Below are positions 8,838 to 16,407 of a DNA stretch of 64,000 bases, in pieces; position 1 is the first letter of the stretch, and the number at the start of each line of letters is the position of its first letter. The stretch covers positions 1-64,000 of the forward strand of contig NZ_LFYT02000012.1 in the NCBI RefSeq assembly GCF_001270065.2, read 5' to 3'. The notes beneath the pieces are model-generated. The model ran no database searches. It had not been told where the DNA came from and was given only the letters and a program-made list of their open reading frames with translations. This stretch comes from Limnohabitans planktonicus II-D5 (GTDB lineage Bacteria; Pseudomonadota; Gammaproteobacteria; Burkholderiales; Burkholderiaceae_C). The translations under genes and the position numbers were made by a program.

Positions 8838-10280
8838 GTGCAACTCAACGATTTGCCCAGCCACGAGATACCCGCGCTGAATGGCAACAATGCCCCCATT
8901 CACCAAGAAGATGTATTCAAGGACATGACGGTCATTGGGCAGGTGCCCAGTGATCTGAATGGCCTGTATGTGCGCAACGGACCCAATGCTTACTACCCAC
9001 CCGAGTGGCGATATCACGCCTATGACGGTGATGGCATGTTGCATGCCGTACGTTTCGAAAACGGTCAGGTGACTTACCGCAATCGCTGGGTCAAAACATC
9101 GGCCTTGCAGGAAGAGCAAGCTGCAGGGCATGCCCTGTGGAAGGGTCTGAAGGAGCCTTGGCGCACCGACCGTCCCGATGAGCCTTTGAAGAACACCGCC
9201 AACACGGACGTGAAGTACCACGCGGGTCGTTTGATCAGCATGTGGTACCGCTCAGGTATGCCCTATGCGGTAGATCCTGACACCCTCGAAACCCTTGGAC
9301 CGTCAGACTTTGATGGCAGCATCAACCGCTTATCGGCCCATTCGCGGCCCGACGAACACACTGGCGAATTGCTGTTTTTTGACTACAGTCTGAAAGCGCC
9401 CTACATGCAATACGGCGTGGTCGGTCCAGACCGCCAGATCAAACACAAAATCGATGTGGACCTGCCAGGCCCCAGTTTGCCGCACGACATGGCGATCACC
9501 GAGCACTTCACCATCTTGCATGACTTTCCCTTGCGCCCCGACCCCGAGGCACTTGCCGCAGGGCGCTACAAGTTGCGTTTTGATGCAGACCAACCCTCTC
9601 GTTTTGGCGTCCTCCCGCGCTACGGGCAGCCCCATGACATTCGCTGGTTCCATGCCAAGCCCACTTATATGTTGCATGTGGTCAATGCCTGGGAGGATGG
9701 CGATGAGGTGGTCATGGTGGGCACACCTTACCGACTGCACGAAGATGAGCAAGGTCGTCCCGATGCACGTCGACTTGAAAAAACCATCCATCTGCGCCAG
9801 CGCGATTTCATGCTGTATGAATGGCGCTTCAACCTGGCCACCGGCCAAACGCATGAGCGCGTGATTGACGATGTGCTCAACACCGAGTTTCCGGTCATCA
9901 ACAGTCTCTACCAAGGGCGCAAGAACCGCTACTCCTACAACATCATCTTTCCCCAGGGCGGCAAGGAAGAGCCGCGCTTTCCGGGCCTGGTCAAGTACGA
10001 CCTGAGCACGGGGGGGTATTTGGCCTACAGCGCGGGGCCCAAGTATTTCTACAACGAGCCTGGATTTGCACCACGAGACAACGCGCAATCCGAAGACGAT
10101 GGCTATCTGGTGGTCCCTGTTTGGAACCCGGACGAGCAACGTTCAGAAATCCAGGTGTTCGATTGCAAGGGTGCACGTATGGCCGAAGGTCCAGTGGCCC
10201 GCATTGTCTTGCCTCGCCGCATGCCGCATGGCTTTCACGCCACATTTGTCAGTCAAAACACCCTGAATCGCTGGAAATAA
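8838..10280 (+). CDS. Carotenoid/stilbene cleavage oxygenase (RPE65 family)
   Basis: A 480-residue non-haem Fe(II) dioxygenase of the carotenoid cleavage oxygenase/lignostilbene dioxygenase family. The four iron histidines are visible: SAHSRPD (about 168), LPHDMAIT (about 216), QPHDIRW (about 266) and GFHATF (about 465). NGPNAYYP and YHAYDGDGM near the N-terminus are also typical. The enzyme splits a conjugated double bond, giving two aldehydes. The GTG at 8838 was chosen because CAGGAGACAAGAC sits just upstream; GTG at 8814 is also possible. It starts an operon with a CoA ligase, hydrolase and TctC receptor, which suggests catabolism of a stilbene or phenylpropanoid rather than pigment synthesis. 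Confidence 0.87.
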   Translation: MQLNDLPSHEIPALNGNNAPIHQEDVFKDMTVIGQVPSDLNGLYVRNGPNAYYPPEWRYHAYDGDGMLHAVRFENGQVTYRNRWVKTSALQEEQAAGHALWKGLKEPWRTDRPDEPLKNTANTDVKYHAGRLISMWYRSGMPYAVDPDTLETLGPSDFDGSINRLSAHSRPDEHTGELLFFDYSLKAPYMQYGVVGPDRQIKHKIDVDLPGPSLPHDMAITEHFTILHDFPLRPDPEALAAGRYKLRFDADQPSRFGVLPRYGQPHDIRWFHAKPTYMLHVVNAWEDGDEVVMVGTPYRLHEDEQGRPDARRLEKTIHLRQRDFMLYEWRFNLATGQTHERVIDDVLNTEFPVINSLYQGRKNRYSYNIIFPQGGKEEPRFPGLVKYDLSTGGYLAYSAGPKYFYNEPGFAPRDNAQSEDDGYLVVPVWNPDEQRSEIQVFDCKGARMAEGPVARIVLPRRMPHGFHATFVSQNTLNRWK

Positions 10281-10282
10281 AC

Positions 10283-12028
10283 ATGATCCTGGTCTCATCC
10301 GAAAACATCAAAAATTATGTCGAACAGGGCTGGTGGACAGAGGAAACTCTGGGCGAGTTGTTCATCAAAACGGCAGAGCAGCAATCACAGGCCATGGCCG
10401 TTGTGGACCCGCCCAACCGCAGTGACATCTCAGGCGATGTCTCCTTGAGTTGGACCTGGGGGCAATTGCTGCAGCAAGTCGGCAGGTACAGCGCCCTGCT
10501 GCATGCGCAGGGTTTGCGCAAGGACGACGTGATCGTCATGCAATTGCCCAACTGTGTGGAGATGCATGCCATTTACCTGGCGTGCGCCATGACGGGTGTG
10601 GTGGTGTCGCCTGTGCCGGTGCAATACCGCGCGCATGAGCTGACGCATGTTTTTGCCACCACGCAAGCCAAACTGGCGATCACAACCGAACGTGTGGGCA
10701 ATTACCCTGCTGCGCAACAATGGGCCGCGCATGCCCACCTTTTTGAAGGCTTGCAGCACATTTGGTCTTTGGGTCATGACTTGCCGCAAGGTGTGCACAA
10801 CCTGAACAACTTGCTGGGCAACACCTTGCCATGGAGTGCGCCCCAGTTGCGACAGCACATGCACGACGAGGGTGTGACGGCGCATGATGTGCTCACCATT
10901 TGTTGGACTTCAGGCACGGAGGCCCGTTCAAAAGGGGTGCCTCGCAATCACAACGAGTGGTTGATTGCAGGCCAATCCGTCAGCGACGCAGGGCAGTTGC
11001 AACGGGGGGCTCAGATGTTGATTCCTTTCCCCTTTGTGAACATGGCCGGCATTTCATCGAGCCTGGCGGCCTGGCTGGTGGTGGGCGGCACTTTGCACCA
11101 CCACCATCCCTTTGATCTGGATGTGTTCGTGAACCAGTTGCGTGCACACCCCATGGATTACAGCGTGGCAGCGCCTGCGGTGCTCAATTTGCTGCTCAAA
11201 CAAGCTGAAAAAATGGAGGGCGCTGACCTCAGTCGCCTCAAAAGCGTGGGCTCCGGCGGTGGACCTTTGTCCGAGTGGATGATGGAGGAGATGAAAAACC
11301 GTTTCGACATCGAAGTGGTGAATTATTTTGGCTCCAACGAGGGTGCAGCTTTGAGCTCGTCGCCTCAAGACATGCCAGAACGCAAGCAGCGCGCTTTGTA
11401 TTTTCCTCGCATGGGGGTGCCAAGCTTTACCTGGAAAACGTCAGTCGCCCAGAAAATCCAGACACGCCTCGTGGACATCGACACCGGAGAGGACATCCAC
11501 GAAGCGGGACGCATTGGTGAGTTGCGCTTCAAAGGCCCGACGATATTCAGTGGCTATTACAAAGCACCGGAATTGACCGAGCGCGCTTTTGATGCGCAAG
11601 GGTTTTACCGAACCGGTGATTTGTTCGAAATTGCAGGCGACGCTTCACAGTTCTACCGTTTTGCCGGACGGCACAAGGACATCGTGATTCGTGGGGGCAT
11701 GAACATTTCCTCTGAAGAGATCGAGGGCTTGTTGCTGAGTCATCCCCAAGTGCGTGATGCTGCCGTGATTGGACTGCCTGATCCGGTCATGGGTGAGAGG
11801 GTGTGCGCTGTGGTCGTCGCACAAGCCGGTCAGGACATCACCTTGCAAAACCTGGTGGACTACCTCAAGCACACCCAGGAAGTCGCAGCCTTCAAATGGC
11901 CGGAAAAATTGATCCTTCTCGATGAGTTGCCCCGCAACCCGGTGGGCAAAGTGCTCAAAAGACAATTGCGTGAACGTTTTGCTGCAGAACCCTCTGCCCC
12001 ATCAGCCATGGCTGGAGCCACCTCTTGA
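10283..12028 (+). CDS. AMP-dependent acyl-CoA synthetase
   Basis: A 581-residue adenylate-forming ligase. The phosphate loop reads TICWTSGTEARSKGVPRN. FGSNEGAAL and the hinge GDLFEIAGD...YRFAGRHKDIVIRGG follow, and the C-terminal catalytic lysine is in NPVGKVLKRQL. It would activate a carboxylic acid with ATP and CoA. It begins 2 bp after the oxygenase stop. An obvious role is to activate the acid formed after the oxygenase aldehyde product is oxidised. No aldehyde dehydrogenase gene is present in the cluster, so that step must be supplied elsewhere. The exact substrate is unknown. Confidence 0.87.
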   Translation: MILVSSENIKNYVEQGWWTEETLGELFIKTAEQQSQAMAVVDPPNRSDISGDVSLSWTWGQLLQQVGRYSALLHAQGLRKDDVIVMQLPNCVEMHAIYLACAMTGVVVSPVPVQYRAHELTHVFATTQAKLAITTERVGNYPAAQQWAAHAHLFEGLQHIWSLGHDLPQGVHNLNNLLGNTLPWSAPQLRQHMHDEGVTAHDVLTICWTSGTEARSKGVPRNHNEWLIAGQSVSDAGQLQRGAQMLIPFPFVNMAGISSSLAAWLVVGGTLHHHHPFDLDVFVNQLRAHPMDYSVAAPAVLNLLLKQAEKMEGADLSRLKSVGSGGGPLSEWMMEEMKNRFDIEVVNYFGSNEGAALSSSPQDMPERKQRALYFPRMGVPSFTWKTSVAQKIQTRLVDIDTGEDIHEAGRIGELRFKGPTIFSGYYKAPELTERAFDAQGFYRTGDLFEIAGDASQFYRFAGRHKDIVIRGGMNISSEEIEGLLLSHPQVRDAAVIGLPDPVMGERVCAVVVAQAGQDITLQNLVDYLKHTQEVAAFKWPEKLILLDELPRNPVGKVLKRQLRERFAAEPSAPSAMAGATS

Positions 12029-12720
12029 GACCTGTCCTCTTGCTGATTCAAGGCATGCTCAATGATGCGGGTGTGTGGGCCGATGTGCTGCCTTTGCTGC
12101 CCCAGCATTGGGAAGTGCGCTTTGCCCAGATACAAACTCAAGACAGCATTGCAGCCATGGCCCGTGATGCCTGGGCGCAACTGTCCGATCTTTCGGCGGA
12201 CACATCCGTGATGGTGGCCGGATTTTCTTTGGGCGGCTATGTGGCCATCGAGATGTTGGCCAATCCACAAAGGACTTTGTCCGCGGCGGCGCTGATGTCC
12301 ACATCGCCTTTGCCAGAGACCGATGAAGGTCGGCATGTGCGTGAAAAAACCATGGCGGCCATGCAGGCCAATTTCCCCAAGGTGGTGGAGGGGATTGTCA
12401 AATTCGGTTGCCACGAGGCGACTGAGGCTGTTCAGGAGCGCGTGCGTCAAATGATATTGGCCGTCGGTTGCGAAACGGGTTTACGCCAGACACGCGCCAT
12501 CATGGGGCGCAGTGATCACCGCCATGCACTGTCCCGACTGACACTGCCTGTGGCGCTCCTGTGCGGAGAGCATGACCGTGTGACACCGCCCGCATTGACC
12601 CATGAATTGGCGCAATGCCTGCCGCATGCCCAGATTCATATCGTCCCAGGCAGTGGCCACATGCTGCCTGTTCAGCAAGCGCAGGCCGTAGCGCGTGTGC
12701 TGTCTTCCCTGCATCCTTGA
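12025..12720 (+). CDS. Alpha/beta hydrolase
   Basis: A 231-residue alpha/beta hydrolase. The nucleophile elbow is GFSLGGY (Ser about 73), the acid is probably the Asp of CGEHDRVT, and the histidine is in GSGHMLP near the C-terminus. It starts with TTG overlapping the ligase stop as TTGA, so it is translationally coupled to it. Likely activities are ester or thioester hydrolysis in the same pathway. Family members of this size are too varied to name a substrate. Confidence 0.82.
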   Translation: MRPVLLLIQGMLNDAGVWADVLPLLPQHWEVRFAQIQTQDSIAAMARDAWAQLSDLSADTSVMVAGFSLGGYVAIEMLANPQRTLSAAALMSTSPLPETDEGRHVREKTMAAMQANFPKVVEGIVKFGCHEATEAVQERVRQMILAVGCETGLRQTRAIMGRSDHRHALSRLTLPVALLCGEHDRVTPPALTHELAQCLPHAQIHIVPGSGHMLPVQQAQAVARVLSSLHP

Positions 12721-12748
12721 AATGAACCCTTTAACCAGAGAGAGTCCT

Positions 12749-13726
12749 ATGAAAAACCCCCTGTCCTGCTTTGCCATACTGGCTGCCTTGCTCCTGGGCA
12801 TGGCCACAGTTCAAGCACAAAACTTTCCCGACCGCCCTGTGCGCGTGGTCGTGCCCTTTGCCCCAGGCAACACCCTGGACAATGCCTTGAGACAGGTGGC
12901 AGAGGAGTTCAAGAAGAACACAGGTCAGCCCATCGTGGTGGACAACAAGGCCGGTGGGTCAGGCATCATCGCGGCTCAAAACGTCATGCAAGCGGCTCCT
13001 GATGGCTACACATTGCTGTTGTCCAACACCAGCATGATGACCATCAACCCCTACACCTTTGCCAAGTTGCCTTACGACCCTGAAAAAAGCTTCAAACCGG
13101 TCACCGGATTTTTGGGCGCTTCACTGGTTTTGGCCGTGAATGCGGCCAATGTGCCCGCCAACAACGTCAAGGAGTTCGTGGCTTGGGCCAAAACGCAAAG
13201 CGGTGGTGTGTCTTATGCATCGTTTACAGCTGGAAATTCATCCCACTTTGCGGGTGTGATCATGAATCAGCGCACAGGGCTGAACATGCTGCATGTGCCC
13301 TTCAATGGCACCCCGCCAGCCGTGCAGAATTTATTGGGTGGCCAAGTCCATGCTGCCTTCTTGCCGCTTTTGGCAGTCAAGTCCCACGTCGAATCGGGCA
13401 AAGTCAAAGTGCTGGCCGTGTCCAGTCCGCAGCGCTCGCCCCTGCTGCCCCAAGTGGCCACTTTCACAGAGCAAGGGCTGCCTGATCTCGAAATCTACAT
13501 CTGGTCCGGGCTGTCTGCACCTGCTGGCACGCCGGATGCCGTGATCAGCAAACTGCAGGCCGAATTTTCCAAAATTCTCAAGTCACAAACCATCATTGAG
13601 AAGTGGCGTGCGATTGACTTTGAGCCATTGCCTTTCAGTGCTGCTGAGTTTCTGGCGTTCACCCGCAATGACGCCAAACGCTGGCAAGAGGCGGTCAAAA
13701 TATCGGGGTTCAAGGCCAGCGAATAA
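12749..13726 (+). CDS. Tripartite tricarboxylate transporter receptor, Bug/TctC family
   Basis: A 325-residue periplasmic binding protein. The signal peptide (MKNPLSCFAILAALLLGMAT...VQAQ) is followed by the Bug hallmark FPDRPVRVVVPFAPGN. The substrate loops VDNKAGGSGIIAAQNV and the characteristic DGYTLL are also present. It captures an organic acid for a TctAB-type permease. No tctA or tctB is next to it, as is common for the expanded Bug families of Burkholderiales. As last gene of the oxygenase operon it probably binds the acid that the ligase activates. An alternative ATG lies at 12722. Confidence 0.9.
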   Translation: MKNPLSCFAILAALLLGMATVQAQNFPDRPVRVVVPFAPGNTLDNALRQVAEEFKKNTGQPIVVDNKAGGSGIIAAQNVMQAAPDGYTLLLSNTSMMTINPYTFAKLPYDPEKSFKPVTGFLGASLVLAVNAANVPANNVKEFVAWAKTQSGGVSYASFTAGNSSHFAGVIMNQRTGLNMLHVPFNGTPPAVQNLLGGQVHAAFLPLLAVKSHVESGKVKVLAVSSPQRSPLLPQVATFTEQGLPDLEIYIWSGLSAPAGTPDAVISKLQAEFSKILKSQTIIEKWRAIDFEPLPFSAAEFLAFTRNDAKRWQEAVKISGFKASE

Positions 13727-13772
13727 ATTGATTAACCCTTCGCCATCAATCGGGCGCACTCTTTGTGATCCG

Positions 13773-13892
13773 GCCCTTTGAAGTCTGCAGGATGACTTCA
13801 ATCTTGCACCTGGTGGGAGCTCGCCCTGCTGACGATCAGACGCTTGTGGACCACAGGCCTTTCGCTTGGCTGGCAAGCTCCCCAAAAATCCT
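13773..13892. repeat. Degenerate GTGGGAG-type REP and a repeated fragment
   Basis: GTGGGAG at 13813 begins a decayed hairpin, and an inverted GGCTGGCAAGCTCCC-like half ends at about 13892. The same stretch shares CGGCC(C)TTTGAAGT and GATCAGACGCTTGT with 21094-21134 after the MscS gene, so both places carry pieces of one older repeat. The rest of the gap from 13727 to the caspase-like gene contains the mltB remnant and one decayed GTAG-type palindrome. No gene is credible in it. Confidence 0.5.
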
Positions 13893-14094
13893 CCCAAGGG
13901 GCAAGACAAGGCTCAGACTTCATCGGGCCAAATCAATAACTGAAAGCAAGTCCCCCTTGGGCTCCACTTGTTTCATGTTTGTCAAACTCGCTCGCGCCCG
14001 AGGTCACACCTATGCCCAAATCGTGGAGTCCTATCGCGACGCCAGCGGTGAGCCGCGTCAGCGCAACTCCGATCTACGGCGAACGTGTTGTCGG

Positions 14095-14120
14095 GCGGTG
14101 GTCGAAGACTGCGACGCATG
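14095..14120. repeat. Decayed GTAG-type palindrome
   Basis: GTCGGGCGGTGGTCGAAGAC...GCGAC keeps the GTCGAAGAC hairpin tip of the right-hand half of the array unit but has lost the exact head. A matching, also decayed, left half (ACTCCGATCTAC) lies at about 14066-14078. Confidence 0.5.
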
Positions 14121-14171
14121 TTTTTTTCGCTGCATCGCCAGAGCGGGCAAGACCCGGCGCGCGAAACGTCG

Positions 14172-14231
14172 GCATTTCCCGCGCAACCTCCTCGGCCAAC
14201 TCGATCACCTCCATGGCGTAGTCGCTGCTCC
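14172..14231 (-). pseudogene. Remnant of an mltB 3' end
   Basis: About 60 bp matching the last codons of the intact mltB gene at 16424-16481. Translated on the minus strand, the remnant reads WSSDYAMEVIELAEEVAREM; the intact gene has WSSYYAMAVIELAEAVTREM. The 5' side is cut off sharply beyond the Trp codon. Lying just downstream of the caspase-like gene, it forms with the intact copy a pair of direct repeats around the block 14265-16395. It has no start and cannot be expressed as a protein on its own. Confidence 0.75.
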
Positions 14232-14264
14232 ACGCAAAACAACTAATGAGTAGCACTTCGTCGC

Positions 14265-15284
14265 TTAACGTGGCGGAATGAAATAAAAGTCGCCGACGAC
14301 TTGGTCATAGATCGCCGGCACCTGCTCGTGGCCTATGCTGCGTGCTTTCTCCACAACCTTCTTTCTGACTTCCCGTACGACGTTATCCACCCTTATGCCC
14401 GGTGCATACATTTCCTCAAGCAAGATGCGGGTGAACAGACCATTGGGGCTTGTGTCCCCTGAGCCGACCTTATCCAGGGCCTGCTGCCCGGAGCCTGCCG
14501 AGAAAATGATCATTTGTCCTGAGGCTGCCATCGTTGGCGCTAGGCCACGTCCGCCGATGGCGCGGCCCCGTCTTGGAAAGGGGTTGTCCCGGCAAGCGTC
14601 TATCAAGGCTAGCGTGAACTTCGCGTTTTTCTCGCTCATGTCGTCCAGCAAACGCTGAAGTTGCACAGCCTCGTCCTTCACTTGGTCCTCGGATTCACCC
14701 TTGATATCCGTAGGGAGAAGGTAATTTGTGCCCGAAAGCTGTAATCCATGACCGGCATAAAAAAACAGCACCTCGTCACCGCTGTTTACGCTTTCCTTGA
14801 ACTGGCGAATCACCGCCCTCATGCTCTTTTCAGACAAGTCCGTCTTGAGGGTGACGTGATAGCCAAGATTGGACAGGCTTTTCGCCATCGCCTGTGCATC
14901 GGCTCGGGCGTTCTGCAATTTGGCGACAGATTCATATGTGTCATTACCGATGACCAGCGCCTTCTTGTACGGAAGCGCCGCGATGCGAATCGACTTGTCG
15001 ATCGTGGGCTTCGCAGGTTCAGCGTTCTCGACTTTAGTCTGCATACGCTCCTTCTCCCTGCGCTCCAATTCAGCTGTTATCTTTTTTTGCAGTTCTTCTT
15101 CTAATCTGGCGGGATCCGACTCTCTGCCGGTAAACCTTGATTCACTTGTGGAGGACGATGGAGGGGGGCGGCATTTGTCTGGGTTCTTGGCGCATTCGAA
15201 GAAATTGACCTGCGCACTAACGTTCACGCAAAGGAAAAGGCCGAGCATGCAAGTCCCAACTCTATTGACGAAACTGGATGACAT
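14265..15284 (-). CDS. Secreted caspase-like (C14 family) protease
   Basis: A 339-residue protein. A signal peptide (about residues 1-25) is followed by a short Cys-containing segment (FFECAKNPDKC), a Ser/Pro-rich linker, a charged helical stretch (residues 58-92, probably coiled coil) and a caspase p20-like domain (about 100-339). The catalytic pair is visible: His179 in FFYAGHG and Cys231 in LIDACRDNPF. Family members cleave after basic or acidic residues; specificity here is unknown. The start overlaps the upstream gene by 23 nt and has a strong AAGGAGGAG ribosome site 7 nt before the ATG. Base composition is visibly less GC-rich than the neighbours, consistent with transfer. Confidence 0.88.
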   Translation of the reverse strand: MSSSFVNRVGTCMLGLFLCVNVSAQVNFFECAKNPDKCRPPPSSSTSESRFTGRESDPARLEEELQKKITAELERREKERMQTKVENAEPAKPTIDKSIRIAALPYKKALVIGNDTYESVAKLQNARADAQAMAKSLSNLGYHVTLKTDLSEKSMRAVIRQFKESVNSGDEVLFFYAGHGLQLSGTNYLLPTDIKGESEDQVKDEAVQLQRLLDDMSEKNAKFTLALIDACRDNPFPRRGRAIGGRGLAPTMAASGQMIIFSAGSGQQALDKVGSGDTSPNGLFTRILLEEMYAPGIRVDNVVREVRKKVVEKARSIGHEQVPAIYDQVVGDFYFIPPR

Positions 15285-16050
15285 AGGACTCTCCTCCTTC
15301 GAATTTCAGCTTTATTTCACCCGTGATTTTCTTTCTCCAAAAGCTGTAGGAAACGTCGCCAAAGTTGAATTCACCCCGGCGGTCTGGAACGCATCGAACG
15401 GGAATCTTAAATCGCTTATCCGACTGCATAAGTGCGTCGAGCCTGTCAATGCCTTTCATTTGAGATTCGAAAATGTCAAGCTCATACCGACACAACTCAC
15501 TGCCATCGAAGCCGAAGATTCCCGCGTTTTTGCTTCCCATGGTGAGTAGAACGGGTGCCCTGCTGCCAGACCCATCAACGAGGTCGGCCGCGAGCTTGAA
15601 AGATTCGTCCAGCAGCAATTCATCGTCATTCGACTTCCAGAGGGCCCGTTTCCGGCCGTGAATCGTTAACTCCGTTTCAAGTACGGACCTACAAGCACAG
15701 ACCTGCTTGACGTCTGGTGGCAGCAATGACAACTTCTCTTCAAACATCCGCTTGTTGCAACCGTCTTCCGTGATCTTGCGGTCGGCAGGGGTGATAGTGC
15801 CGTTCCAGCGGGTATATGTCCATGCGCTGATGGGGCAGAAACGTGGGGGCGAGTAAACGATCCAGTCGGCGGTGGTGGCGCGGTTGGCATATGCGCCTTT
15901 TTGAATCTGCAACTGGTACTGGAACCAGGGCAGGCTCAAGATCGGTTTAACTTCGCCAGATTGCATCTTGACGTCAACAAGGTCGAATTGCGCCAATGCG
16001 TTGACATGAAAGGCAATCAACGACAGCAGACAAAGGAGTGTCCTCATCAC
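15262..16050 (-). CDS. Secreted Cys-rich protein of unknown function
   Basis: A 262-residue protein I do not recognise. A clear signal peptide (MRTLLCLLSLIAFHVNALAQ) leaves a mature part of about 240 residues with six cysteines (in RFCP, GCNK, VCAC, LCRY and VRCV), enough for three disulfides. There is no transmembrane segment after the signal and no known enzymatic motif. Its 3' end overlaps the caspase-like gene by 23 nt, so the two are made together. It could be a substrate, inhibitor or partner of the protease. Codon and base use resemble the caspase-like gene and differ from mltB. Either of two adjacent ATGs could be the start. Confidence 0.75.
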   Translation of the reverse strand: MMRTLLCLLSLIAFHVNALAQFDLVDVKMQSGEVKPILSLPWFQYQLQIQKGAYANRATTADWIVYSPPRFCPISAWTYTRWNGTITPADRKITEDGCNKRMFEEKLSLLPPDVKQVCACRSVLETELTIHGRKRALWKSNDDELLLDESFKLAADLVDGSGSRAPVLLTMGSKNAGIFGFDGSELCRYELDIFESQMKGIDRLDALMQSDKRFKIPVRCVPDRRGEFNFGDVSYSFWRKKITGEIKLKFEGGESYVIQFRQ

Positions 16051-16173
16051 GTTTGCGCCAGATGCGTTGTAAACGGCTCAGTTTAGCTCCAAAGCGGGCT
16101 GCAACGCTTTTAGTCAGAGCGTTTCATTGGCATTCCCTCAAACCTGTAGACACTTTCACTGTTGTTGATCCAG

Positions 16174-16395
16174 TCAAACCCAACCTTGGCGCCAAACGCT
16201 GTCATCCTGCAGTTCACGCCAGGCAATCACCTGTGTCGCCTTGGAAAACACCGCTTCGATTTCCACCAACTCGATCGGGTCGGTGGGCAACTCAGGTTGA
16301 ATCACCCGGCTGACCAAGAAATGCTTTTGCTTGGCCACGGGCTTGACCGCCGTCCACTTGGTCAGCAGCAGTTTTTTGGAGTTCAGCGGGTTCAT
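16174..16395 (-). CDS. Small Trp-containing conserved protein (TIGR02450-like)
   Basis: A 73-residue protein starting MNPLNSKKLLLTKWTAVKPV, with three tryptophans in conserved settings (KWTAV, AWREL, WRQGW). This matches the small tryptophan-rich conserved family known as TIGR02450, whose function is unknown. It starts 12 bp after the mltB stop on the same strand and is probably in its operon. It is short but the family resemblance is strong. The 123-bp gap to the next gene downstream (16051-16173) holds only a weak stem-loop at 16103-16123. Confidence 0.8.
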   Translation of the reverse strand: MNPLNSKKLLLTKWTAVKPVAKQKHFLVSRVIQPELPTDPIELVEIEAVFSKATQVIAWRELQDDSVWRQGWV

Positions 16396-16407
16396 GGGTG
16401 AATGCCT

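Noticed and set aside
13979-14256. Small ORFs downstream of the caspase-like gene
   Set aside because: They consist of the mltB remnant plus a decayed palindrome and do not form a plausible protein.
14265-16050. Classical toxin-antitoxin system for the caspase-like pair
   Set aside because: Both proteins carry signal peptides and the sizes are far above usual toxin-antitoxin pairs; a secreted protease with partner fits better.
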